Shown here one piece after another: positions 40,501 to 52,015 of a DNA stretch of 64,000 bases (positions are counted from its first letter, which is position 1; each line of letters opens with the position of its first letter). The notes under the pieces were generated by a model. That model searched no databases. It was not told the origin of the DNA and saw only the letters and a program-made list of their open reading frames with translations. The translations under genes were made by a program, and so were the position numbers. The DNA comes from Plasmodium brasilianum (taxonomy: Eukaryota > Apicomplexa > Aconoidasida > Haemosporida > Plasmodiidae), in NCBI RefSeq assembly GCF_023973825.1, contig NC_090127.1, forward strand, positions 1 through 64,000, read 5' to 3'.

Positions 40501-41194
40501 TAGCACAATTACAATTGTTAAACATTTTCTAGTAATTATTATTTTTTTATCTAATTTAAAACCATTTATTTTTTATGTTTCATATATATTCCTTATATTT
40601 TACTTCTGTCACATTTATATAAAAAAATTTTTACGTAGTTATTCACATAATTTTGATAAAAAAAAAATATATAATACAATAACATCCACAAGAGTTTCTA
40701 TAGAATAATTATATTAAAATATCACTACACATAAAATCCATATAATTGTTTATAATGAAGAAATAATTATTAATCGGAAATTTATATATAGACAATATAT
40801 TTAAAGGAAAAAATGGATAAATACATATATTAAAAGAATAAAAAAAAAAATTTTGTATTATGTAACTTTTTAGCAGGATAAATAAAATATTTACAAATAA
40901 TATATTAATATTTAATACTTTAGTTTTTGCAGTATAATTGTAATCTTGTTATTCATTTTATTCGTTTGAAAATTAAAAACTAATATATTATTAGATGAAA
41001 GAGATGTTAAGGAATATTAATCTTTAACAAGAATTATCTAATATCTTCAACTAACAAATATTTATATATTTTGAAAATTTTATATAAAAAAATACACAAA
41101 ATATCATTAATTTTTATATTTTTATTTTTATATATTTTCAAATGAATATTTAATGTGATGACATTTTTTTTTATTTTACATTTCTCAAATAAAT
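37528..41194. other. Intergenic AT-rich DNA between two divergent pir loci
   Basis: No coding sequence was recognised in about 3.7 kb. The region separates a minus-strand pir relict from the plus-strand intact pir gene, so it should hold two divergent promoters. Long A and T runs and (TA)n patches dominate and I could not pick out a specific conserved motif. Confidence 0.4.
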
Positions 41195-42922
41195 ATGTCA
41201 ACTACTAATGATAATTCATGGGTATATATCAATTATTATATAAAAATATTATTAACATCTTACAATTTTAGTATTACATGCTAATGAAATAAATTTAGAA
41301 ACACTTCTATAATAAGAAATTATAAATTTACATCTAATTAATTATCTCCGTTTCATTTTTAGGATAAAATTTTAGTAGGATCACCTTCATATAATATATA
41401 TAAAGAATTTGATAGTGAAGTTAAGGAAGAGATATATAATAAATATTGTATTGAATTCAATAATCAACAAGATGAAATAAGTAGACAGGGATGTAGCCTT
41501 TGTAAAAAAATTGCAAGAAATGTAGATAAATTATCTAATTACCTCAAAAACATTGAGTATACTCCTCAATGTTCACACTATAAATATTGGGCATATCATA
41601 ATATAAAAAAAATTTTAGGAGATAATATAGAAAATGAGAAAGCCAAACCTTTAATTAATAAACTATTACAAGCTCAAAATAGTATGAATAAAGATTATTA
41701 CTTATATTACTGTCAATATAGCTTTGGTGATAATATTTCACAACGATTAAACGATAAGATAAATGAAAAACATTTGCATGATTATTTCAAAAATTATGAT
41801 AGTATTAAAAAATCTGATACTTGTAAAAATGTTAAACCCGAGGAATATGAAAAATATCTTAATTATATTAATAATTTATATAATAAATATAGGTCAGAGA
41901 AGGAATGTTGTGATGGATCATGGCAGTATGAGTGTTTCGATTATTTTAACTGTTCTGATGAGTTTGATCCTAGTAAACTCTTATCTTCATTAACATCTAA
42001 GGGAAATAAAGACTGTGATAACTTAAAAATATTTGAAAAACCATTAACATTCTTTAATTCAGATAATTCTGAGAGTTCCCAAATAGATATTAAAAATTCA
42101 ATATATCATGTTAAGTGTACAGATATTCCAACTGATAGACTTGATAATAACAAACCCATAGGAGGAACAATTAGATGTCATGTTCTTCCATCATTTCCAG
42201 CATCTCTTAATAATCGTTCTTCATCATTTACTCATCGTCCTCCTGAACATGCTCCTTTTACGATAGATGGACATATTGTAACTCCTGTAACTACAGAATT
42301 ACAGCGTGATAACCAAGTATCAAGCGGAAGCTCAAAACAACAAAATCATTCATCCAATTTACATGCATCAGGTGTAATTAAAGATAAGAGTGCTGAAAAA
42401 GATACTCCGTGTGAAAATCCACAATTAGCAAGAGATGAATCAGGAGCCTGTATAGAACCAGATGTACGTAAAACTAATACTATTGGAGTAAAATTGAACG
42501 TGTTCGCACCAGGAAAAACAATTATAATCAGACTAAATCCTAATTCTTATATGTACAAAAACAATTTTTTTCGCGTTGGAATCGCATTTACTCTCATAGC
42601 GGGAATAATTTTCACTATTTTACTTTTTTATAAAGTAAATGAATGTTCCTCAATAGAATCCCACATATATTAATTTACTATTTTTAATTTTTATAAAATT
42701 TTATAATTACAAAAAAAATATATTCAATATATTCTTTATTATTCATTTTTATATTAGTTTACTCCCTTCGGAAGATGTTTTCATAAAAAAGTACCAAGGA
42801 AAAAAAGAATTGACGATTATTATGATGATCCGTATATGCGTCAGTTTATTATCCGTGCTCCAAAATCTGGCAAAAGAAGAACAGGTAATAGGGGTTTACA
42901 ATTCTCTTATTACTCTAGGTGA
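41195..42922 (+). CDS. pir: PIR variant surface protein, intact three-exon gene
   Basis: Complete pir gene of 487 residues: exons 41195-41221, 41363-42634 and 42758-42922. Exon 1 is MSTTNDNSW with a GTATAT donor. Exon 2 follows TTTTTAG and starts DKILVGSPSYNIYKEFDSEV. It carries many Cys residues (GCSLCKKIA, PQCSHYKYW, YYCQYSFGD, SEKECCDGSW) in the extracellular or host-facing domain. A Ser-, Pro- and Gln-rich stalk follows. The single membrane span is GIAFTLIAGIIFTILLF (about residues 411-431), ending FYK before a GTAAAT donor. Exon 3 follows ATATTAG: FTPFGRCFHKKVPRKKRIDD, ending LQFSYYSR with TGA, a basic cytoplasmic tail. All junctions are phase 0 and no stop interrupts. Reading through intron 2 gives a false end at 42673. 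PIR proteins are variant antigens at or in the infected cell; this one is longer than the usual 250-350 residues, mainly through its stalk. No signal peptide is expected. Confidence 0.93.
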
Positions 42923-45900
42923 AATATTGCTTATTGATTACAAATAAAATACAAAATCTTTTAAAAAAAGAATCCTGAAAAGTGGACATAAGGAGGTGAT
43001 ACTCGTACTAATATTTAGTAATAGAAAAAATATAATAAAATGAATTATATTCAAATAATACATAAAACAAATCTATTAAGCATACTTTCAATAACTGAAG
43101 AATCTCCCAACCATATTAATTATGTATTATTATAACTTTGTAGTAGAATGTATAAAATGAAAAAAAATTGCATACATAGGTATCAAAAAAATTTAATAAT
43201 GAATAAAGAAAAAAAATTTTTTAATCTAAGGAAAAACGAAGATATCTTTGGTAAATTTACATAGAAATATTTTTATTAAAGAAAATAAACTTTTTTAGGA
43301 ATTATGTTTGTAATTTTAAATTTCTCTGCATATTCCATTTTTTATTTAAATTTAATAATTAAAACTCATTAATTTATTTAGTTCCTTGTTTTTCATTTTT
43401 TTTTTTTTAATCTTCTATTTATATAATTATGTGGTAAACTTAAAAAATATTTATTCTATAAAACACCAATAATGGATTTTCCATAGATACACTTAAACAA
43501 CATTAAAAGTTTAAAAAATCTTTATGAATTACGATAATATAATATTTACAATAATATGAAATTTTATCATTTTAACAATTAAAATTTCTATAAAGTGGAC
43601 GTAGCTTTTTTATTTTTGAAAAATAAGCATAGTTTTCTTAAAAAATAGTGTAAAATAAAATGAATTAAGGTTTAATTAAAAGAAAAAAGAAAAATTGAAT
43701 TATTATTTCAATGCATTAATCTAATTACTCAAACCTTTTTGATATTATAACAAACAGAATTAAGGATATTTCCATATAAAACATAAAATCCATATTATTT
43801 GTAGAAATTGTACATAAGACGATTATCTATAATACATTAAAAAATATATTATTTTTCTTATTTTATTATGTATATAAAAATTATGAGGTATTTTATTAAA
43901 AAATATATTTGAAATATTAATAGGCAATTAAATTCATTTAAATGATTATAATATTATAATCTAATCGAGCTGTATTTTTAATATTACACATAAAAAAAAG
44001 CTTAGGAATTTTTTTAGAAAATATTTATATTTGAAATATACAATAAATATTCCTTTTTTCATATGTAATAACTTTATTTGATACATGTATATATTTAGCA
44101 TATTCACTATGAAGTAGCAGTATATAAAATATATCCTTAAATATACATTAATTGAATATTATAATAATGTTGTTCAATTATTTCATTAGTAGCTAACAAT
44201 AAAAACGATATTAATATATTTTATATCACTTAATTTGGATTTCATTATATAATTTTATTTCTAAATTGTTACAAATATAAAAGTATTCTTCTGTTTATCT
44301 CTCTATCTTTTCATACTAATGAATTTAAACTTTTTTAAAATATATTTTATACTAAAAATAAAATTTCTAATTCATTTTTTTAAGGTCCTTTTTCTGTATT
44401 TTTAATAAAAAATAAACCAAAGTATGAGGAAATCTTCATAATTATAAAAAAATGAAATACTATGATCATATGGTTTAAATGGTACAGAAATTAAAGGAAA
44501 TAAATTATATTAATAAGCGCATGAAAAAAAATTATTAAATAGCGCAATTATAAATAGTAACATCTTCATGATAATAACTATTTTATCCTAATTTTAAAGC
44601 TCTTACTTTTTACGTATTATATTTAAACTTCAGTTATATTATTATTTCATGTATATATATTGAAAATTTTAATATACTGTCTCTGCTTATTTAGGTAAAA
44701 TACTTATACTATAACTCCTAAAAAATGAGGAATAGAATAATTATATATTGTACTTCTAAATATCAAAATCAAATAATTTTCTGTGGAAAATAAATTTTTG
44801 TTATATAAAAATGTACATATAATGTATATATTATGTTAAAATATATATAAATTTGTTATATATATCTTTGAAAACAATTATTATTCAGTTATTTCCGCAT
44901 TATTTTAAATTCTGAAGAAATCATATTTTGCTTTATGTTGCTATATTCGCAGACTCTATGGTACATTTATTAAATACTATGCTTTTTCAAATATGTAAAG
45001 TATTAAAATATGACTATTTAAATATATAATATCGCAAAAAATTAAAAATTATTTTATACATATTCCCCCAATATTGATATTAATTAATTCATATTAAATA
45101 GAAAGGGGATATAATGTTAATGATTAAAGCTGTAAGAAGTAGTAGATCAAGGAACAAAAAGATTTCATAAAATTAATATTCAAAAATTAGAAATATAAGA
45201 AAATAATTATTCTTTAATACAATAGTTTGATTCGACATAGCTATAATAAATAATGGTTTATATATATATATATATAAATATTTACAAAATATTATTATCA
45301 GTTGATATGAATAATTATTTTTTATTTTTCTCACCATAATCTATCCCTTATGTATTTGTTTCTAATAAAGAATTAAAATTAGAAATAATATATATTTACA
45401 GCATAACAGAATAACCTACTCTCTTGGTAATACATAAAAATTCTTTTATTATTTTTAATTATTCATATAATGTCTTAAAAAGATATATAAAGTAATACAT
45501 GAGCTTTTTTAGTTTCTGTGCTAAATAAATATATTTTAATACTGTTGAAAATATGTTTTTAAATAGTTGTACAAAAGCAGAAAAGAATAATAAAATAAAT
45601 GAAAACTTTTTTAATATATTGATTCTAATTTAACTATAAATAATTACAGAAATATAATTATGAGACTTCAATGCTTTATTCATTATTTAACGTAGTATAT
45701 TATGACATTTATATGAAATTATAATATTATTAATTTTTTATTACAATGTTATAATATATTTTGCATTATTTTAACCATATAGAATAATTAATTTTTTTAT
45801 AAGTAGATCCTAATAATTTTTTTTATTTTGAATGAGCCGTCAAACTTATTTAAAATAATTAATATACATATATACATACTTTATTAATTAAAATTTATAT

Positions 45901-46439
45901 CCAATGGAATCATTCATACACAAAATTCGTAATAAACATATAATGTAAAACATGTATCAATTATTAATTAAACTACATTAAAACTATTCAATAAAATAAT
46001 GTAAACCATAAATAATTAAATTTTAGGTATGTGATATACATATATATAATATTAAGTATTATAACTACAATTCAAAGGTATGTACACTCCACAACTATAT
46101 GGACAAATTAGAATAATTTATATATTATTACTTCTATTCTCTATAAACGAAACAGTAAATATAAAAAAGTGTTAACATTATAATTATATCAATATAATGG
46201 ATTGCATCAAAAATAAAGAACAAATTAACATAAAATAAAATAAACCAGAATCAGTTCTAACATTTATTTGCTTTATAGATCATTTTCGAAAAAAACAAAA
46301 AAAATTTTGAAATCATTTCAGTAATACAACTAATAATAGTTATATTCATGAGTCTATATTGAGAAATATAAGAAAAAAAAGAGACACATTATAAACAATT
46401 ATGATAATTTTATAAAATAATTTTTATATCACTTAGTAA
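42923..46439. other. Intergenic AT-rich DNA between pir and STP1
   Basis: The first 110 bp match the flank behind the pir relict at 2870-2935 (block near 42966-43033, core CATAAGGAGGTGATAC). The rest, about 3.3 kb, has no recognisable gene. The corresponding spacer in the 1-6 kb copy is only about 150 bp between the two conserved flanks, so either an insertion occurred here or a deletion there. Confidence 0.5.
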
Positions 46440-46763
46440 TATTATTTATATGTAATTTTTTATTGTTAGTTATTTGGCTGTTTACTTATAAAGCGAATAT
46501 TACTTTTATATAAACATGTATATATATATATATAACTGTGATTTTATGTTAAAATATAGTTAGAACATATATCCAGTTGTAATATATTTATTTACAGTAA
46601 AAAAATATAAGAAGAATGTAGAATGAAATAATGATATGTTCAATTATTTTATAGTTTTATAAATTCTTATATACTTTATAGTTTTATAATTTCTCTTAAT
46701 ATGTATTAACATAAAATTAAACTTCTGAAAAATCAGAAGATATAATTTAGTATTTTTCTTTCA
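46440..46763 (+). promoter_or_regulatory. Conserved upstream region of STP1, copy 2
   Basis: Similar to 3030-3305 upstream of the other STP1 relict. Shared blocks include GTTATTTGGCTGTTTACTT, ATAAATTCTTATATAC and TCTCTTAATATGTATTA. The latter is TCTTAATATACATTA in copy 1. Both end in a TTTCAG-type run. It is inferred to be promoter and 5' UTR sequence because it survived with both genes; no known motif is recognised. Confidence 0.4.
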
Positions 46764-49360
46764 GATGGTTATTTGTAACGATTTGGAGAAATAGTATTCT
46801 GTCATCATGAAAGGGGTAAATTTTATTCATTCTTAATATTCCTAAATTTATACATATATATATATATTTTTATTATGATAATCAATGCTGTAATATAACT
46901 AACATTAAAATGAATGCTTAAATAATTCTTAATAATTAATTTTAATTTAGAACTACAGTGGATTAGGTTTTGGAGAAGGAGAATATATTAAGAAACCTCG
47001 ATTTATAGAGGTTAATGGTTATGTTCGTAAAGAAATTACTTCCTTACATAAACTGCATGATAAAGAAAAATTTAGGGAAAAGTGCTTATCATTGGCTGAT
47101 TATTTAATTAAGGCAAAAGATAAAACTCCTGAATATGTTAGCCAACCACAAAACTGGGAGCAAGTACTTTATAATTATTTAAAAGCTCCTTTTAATAATA
47201 TCACTAATTATGGCGGATGTCCTTTAATTTTATATCAGAATGATAAAGAATTGTTAAAATTATCATATGAAGTACAAAATTTCAGTGAACCGAATTAAAA
47301 ATATATAGATGATCTAAAGCTCTTTAAAAAAGGGGATATATATGAATTTGATAGTAATAGTGATTGTATAAGTAAATGTAATGAATATAAAACGTGGTTT
47401 GAAAATAGAAAGATCATTTTTGCTAATAATAATAGAACTTTCATTAATAGCCATTACAAAACAAAAAATACCCAAATCAAATTTCCAACTGGAAAAAATT
47501 GTAATGCACTGAATACACATACATTTAATAAAGTTCCCCAATGCTTATTTTTGGATCTCTCTCCAAGTAAAAAAACTACACATCACAAACACGAAAAAGG
47601 TAAAATAGAAAGAAACTATCAAACTTCAGAAACAAGTCAAACATCAAATAAAGATCTAATAGCAGAAAAAGGTCAAAATTCAGAAAACTCTTCTGATTAT
47701 CAAGAACCAACTCAAAAGGATAAACATGCTGAACCCCCAGGTAATAATGAACAACAAAAAGAACCTCTTCTTAAGAATCCAGCTGCACAAACTATAATTG
47801 ATAAAGATGTAGAGCCTCAACCTGTAGTATATTCCAAAATTTCTCAAATTTCACAACAAGAATTATCACCTGGTGAACCAGTTAACCAAAAAAATTCAAT
47901 TTCCTTAGTATCCTATAAGAATGAAATTTCTGTGCCACCTAATAAAATAACTTCTCCTGAATTACCTGTACCAACTACAGTACCAATAACTCCAGGTACT
48001 ACTAATAACTTTTAATTTTCTTTTTTTTTAAAGTAAACATAATAAACAACATATACTTTTTAAATACAGTTAAATTTCCAGAAGAAAATTCACTTAGAAA
48101 AAACATATCATCTTTTATTATAAGCTTTCTAGTTATTATTGTATTTTCTCTTTTTATTAAAGTAAAATAAAATTTAAGCATTAAACATGCCATAAACATT
48201 AATTACTGTAATAATTTAATTTATAAACATATTTTTTTATATTATAGTACGCTTTAATAGGGTTACAAAAAAAAAAAAAAAAAGGATAAAAATATTTCAA
48301 GTGAAATTCCTGAGAATACTAATACCTTCACATACTAGCGGAAAAGGTAAAATATTAACTAATGATAATATGGAACATCCTATATATGACTAAGAATAAA
48401 TCATAAAAAAAATAAAAATACAAGAAGATAGAATGATAAAAAATGTAAATATATCAAAGAGTGCAAAAGATAAAAAAAAACTACTATAGAAGTACATATG
48501 GAAGTACTGCAAAAATACAGGGCTAATGTATTCGAATTTAACAAAGAAGAACTTTCAGCATTATGTCTTGATCAATTCACAAAGGAATAACATAATTCAT
48601 TTACTAATTTAACAAAGAGTGAACTAATGAAGCAAAATATTAAAAACATAAATGATATTGAAAAACACGAAATTCTATGGAATAAATAGGTAGAAAAACA
48701 TGGAAATCTTTCGGAAAAAATTAAAAAAAAAGATTGGTTTAATAATTTGAAAAATGAATGGAAAAAAGAAAAAGCTTACGTAAAAGAAATTGAAGAACTA
48801 AAAAAGGTATCTTCGAATAAAGAATGCAAAGTTATACTTTCATTAAAAGAAAAAGATATATGGAAACAGTGAATATCAAAAAAGGGTATAATTATAAAAC
48901 AATATTTGAAACAAGGATGGTTCGACGAATTGAAACAGGATTTGCAGAATATGTCAGATAAATATGAAAATGATGAAGCTAAAAATAACATTTCGCTGAT
49001 AAATATGGAAGAATTAAATCACAAAGAAAGTCATGAAGAATTATATAAATTTATTAATAAAAAAATACTGAAAAAACTGTGTATATTAGTACTTATGATG
49101 GTATTAGAAGAATGCAGAAAAGAGGAGTATATAGAAAATAAGGAAATATATTTCGATATCTCCTTAAATGAATGCAAAGTAGAAGAAAATACAGATGCAA
49201 AATCACAGACCACAGAAAATGCTATTAAAAATACTATGATATTTGCAGAAAGAAATAAAAATAGTGAAATTCATGACTATATTGGGGAAACTTATTCAAA
49301 GAAGAAACGAAAGCTTGGGTAAAAGAAAATGATATATGTGTAAATTCCATAGATAATTAG
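46764..49360 (+). pseudogene. STP1: STP1 pseudogene, recent
   Basis: Layout: exon-1-like block 46764-46815 (ATG at 46766 hits a stop; ATG AAA GGG at 46807 precedes a GTAAAT donor), exon 2 46951-48161, exon 3 48248-49360. Exon 2 begins NYSGLGFGEGEYIKKPRFIE, then KFREKCLSLADYLIKAKDKT and GGCPLILYQNDKELLKLSYE. A TAA at 47296 interrupts it, but the frame continues (SDCISKCNEYKTWFENRKII, TFNKVPQCL). A long Ser/Thr/Pro/Gln stalk runs to 48015. After a frame change comes the span ISSFIISFLVIIVFSLFIK. Exon 3 starts YALIGLQKKKK. Its cytoplasmic tail holds repeated W-rich modules: KKDWFNNLKNEWKKEKAYVK, KQGWFDELKQDLQNMSDKYE and KKLCILVLMMVLEECRKEEY. Stops occur at least at two conserved Trp positions, and a late frameshift precedes AWVKENDICVNSIDN. 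STP1 shares this tail with SURFIN-type proteins; it is thought to lie on infected cells. Confidence 0.88.
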
Positions 49361-50837
49361 AATAATTCACAAAAATAAATCTTAGAAATTGATAATAATA
49401 TGCTCTAAATATATTCTAACAAAACATCTAATTAAATCTATATTATATGGATGAAACAGATAACTTGAATTTCTAATATGCAAAGGAAAGGAAAAAGAAT
49501 TACGTAAAATAATGAGTAAAATAAAATAGAAAGGCTAGCATAAAACATGAATTATAAAATTCAGTTATTTAAAAAGTTAAAATGTAAAAATAAGAAACCT
49601 AAAATAGAAATAGAAAAGGAAAAACAGATATATCGAATATTTATCGTAAATTCTTATTATACTTTTAACAAAACTTGATATAGTAAAAAATATGCATTGT
49701 ACTAACCTTTACCAGATTTATTATTTGAAGTTAAATTCTATTTAAAAAAAATAACAACTTATATACATAAAAATAAAACAATACTGTAAATACAATTCTT
49801 GTTTTATAATATATTTTTTTAGTTTATTATTACACTAAATGAATAAAATATATTTTATATATTTATTATATATTATTTTATATAAAATGTAACTATAAGA
49901 TATATATATACACTTCCATTATACAATGTAGAAAAAACAGTGCTCTAATATTAACACATTCACAAATTATAAATTAAATAACTATATAATATGTATGAAC
50001 TATCCATAAAAAAATAATATATTTTTTTTATTTTATTTTTTTTTTTAAATTATCATTATTAATTTGAAGTAATTACTGATTATTAATATCGACTATATTT
50101 TTAAACTTCTATAAAGTAATATTAACACTTTACATAATATGTTTATAGAAAATGATAAAAAATAGAACACATATAGGTATTTATCTACATATAATTATGC
50201 TACTGCAACAAAAAAAAAATTTATTTTACAAATAGAAAACTTTCATTATTATATATACATATATCGCATTTTTAGAAGTATATTATTATAAAAAAAAAAA
50301 AAAAAAAGATAAAAGAAACAATTTCGACATATTACCTATTAATATATATTTACAATTAATTTATTAATTTAATAATTTAAATGGATAAAATATATACGTA
50401 TATGTATGTATATATACAGTAAACTTATTAATAAATTTTCAATTAAATGTATATTTACTTAATTTTTGAAAAATTCACTTTACCACACTTTTGTGCTCAA
50501 TAAAAAATTAATACGTTGCCCAATCATTTCGTATAATTTCAATTATTTCTAACAAATTATTTTGTAAATTAAGGTAAATATTTCTCATTAAAATATATAC
50601 TTTATATTATATATCTTGCAAAACATTTTTTATGGATTAAATATTAAGTTTATTTATTTTGAAATAAAATATGTATATATGCATGCAACAACATATATTA
50701 ACTTCATTCAATAAAATACAAAATTTTAAGCAATTATTATTAATTTAAAGAGAATTATGCACTTTTTTAATTACGTCAACACTAATTATTCTATATTACA
50801 ATGTAAAAAATTGAAATACTCTTTTTTTATTTCAAAG
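49361..50837. other. Intergenic AT-rich DNA
   Basis: The first 250 bp may include further eroded STP1 tail, as longer STP1 proteins continue past this stop, but stops are dense. The rest is AT-rich with (TA)n and poly-A runs (for example 50291-50307) and no recognisable gene. Confidence 0.4.
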
Positions 50838-50910
50838 GTAAATAATAACGTTTCAATAAAATTATACGAATGATTCCTTTACATATTAATTCTAATTTAC
50901 AAATATATAT
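50838..50910 (-). repeat. fam-l/m 3'-flank element (copy at 51.2-kb locus)
   Basis: The sequence AATAATAACGTTTCAATAA, then ATTATACGAATGATTC and TTACATATTAATTCTAA, aligns with 13941-13995 (AATAATAGCATTTCAACAA, CTATATGAACTCTG, TTCATATTAATTATAA). It is about 330 bp beyond the stop at 51203, as at the other fam-l/m loci. Confidence 0.5.
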
Positions 50911-51202
50911 ATTACATAAGAATATATTTACATACATAAATATTTAAATATATATATATAATTACATAATAATTAATTAAGCTTAAACAATTCTTCAGAC
51001 TACAAATTTGAAAACATTAAAACCTTCGAATCCACAAAAAATAACAACATATTTTATACTGTTTCGTACCAAAAAATGAACATACTTGTAAGGATATTTA
51101 TATCTAAGCAGTTTTGTACTGGATTAATAAAAATACAACGAAAAAAATTACAGTTATTCGTATGAAAAGTTACAAAAGTAAATATATTCCTTATTATTCA
51201 TT

Positions 51203-52015
51203 TTAATATTTCTTCTTCATAAATCGTTTGTTCTTTTTAATTTTTATAAATGTGCAAGTATACCCTAACGTGAAAACTACAGATAATAAATAGAACACCA
51301 GAAAGAATAGTACTATATCAATAATACCATCTGTTATTTCAAAATATAAATGTTTCAATGGTAAAAATTCCCTCCACGAGAAAAAGAAAAAAGGTAAAAA
51401 CATAAGTAATATGTACTTCCTACATATTGCATTTCTGTGATTTTTATCACTAACTGAAGGTTATTTTCTAATAAAATCTATGTAATCATGATGCTTAAAT
51501 AGCGTTTTTTCAAAATGGGATAATTTTATTCTTTTAAATACTAATTATTTATGTCCCTTTTATTGTTTTTTAATTCTTTCCTTACAAAAAGAACTACTTA
51601 ATCATCTGTTTTTTCTTATGTTTTACTATTCTTTGATTGACATATATTTTATCCGTTCTCTTTATTATAATGTTTTGGGTCTTTCCAATCGACCATATTT
51701 TAATCATTATTTCCCTCATAAAACTTTATTTATCGATAATTTCTTTTATATATATTTCTATGAAGCTTATTCTCCCCTACAATTTTATTAGATATACCCT
51801 AATAAAAATAACAGAAGAAATATTTATTGTTCAGTGGTATAAATAAAATAACGGTTAGAAATCAATAACTATACAAATATAATTATAAATTATGAACAAC
51901 TAAAATGTCCTTAAATAGTATTTACAAACTACGCCATTATAAAATAAACATATCAAAGTTAAACGGATAAAGGCACCTATTTTATTAAAAAACAGAACAT
52001 AATTCTTTGTTCCAT
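51203..52015 (-). pseudogene. fam-l/fam-m pseudogene
   Basis: Exon 1 starts at 52015 with MEQRIMFCFLIK, then a TAG, where relatives read MEQKIK..FIKIS; further stops follow. Exon 2 starts near 51798 after ATTAG with GISNKIVGENKLH, parallel to SIFNKSLDENFH of the intact gene at 26 kb. The export-motif area reads RNYR then a stop. A later block RIKLSHFEKTLFKHHDYIDF matches YSHLEKKIFKNLDYIDF, and after another stop comes SVSDKNHRNAICRKY. The last 66 codons (51403-51203) are open and hold two hydrophobic stretches, EITDGIIDIVLFFLVFYLL and onward, ending in a basic KKNKRFMKKKY tail. The open frame on the plus strand at 51637-51846 is the antisense of exon 2. This copy is much more eroded than those at 16 and 26 kb. 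Confidence 0.8.
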
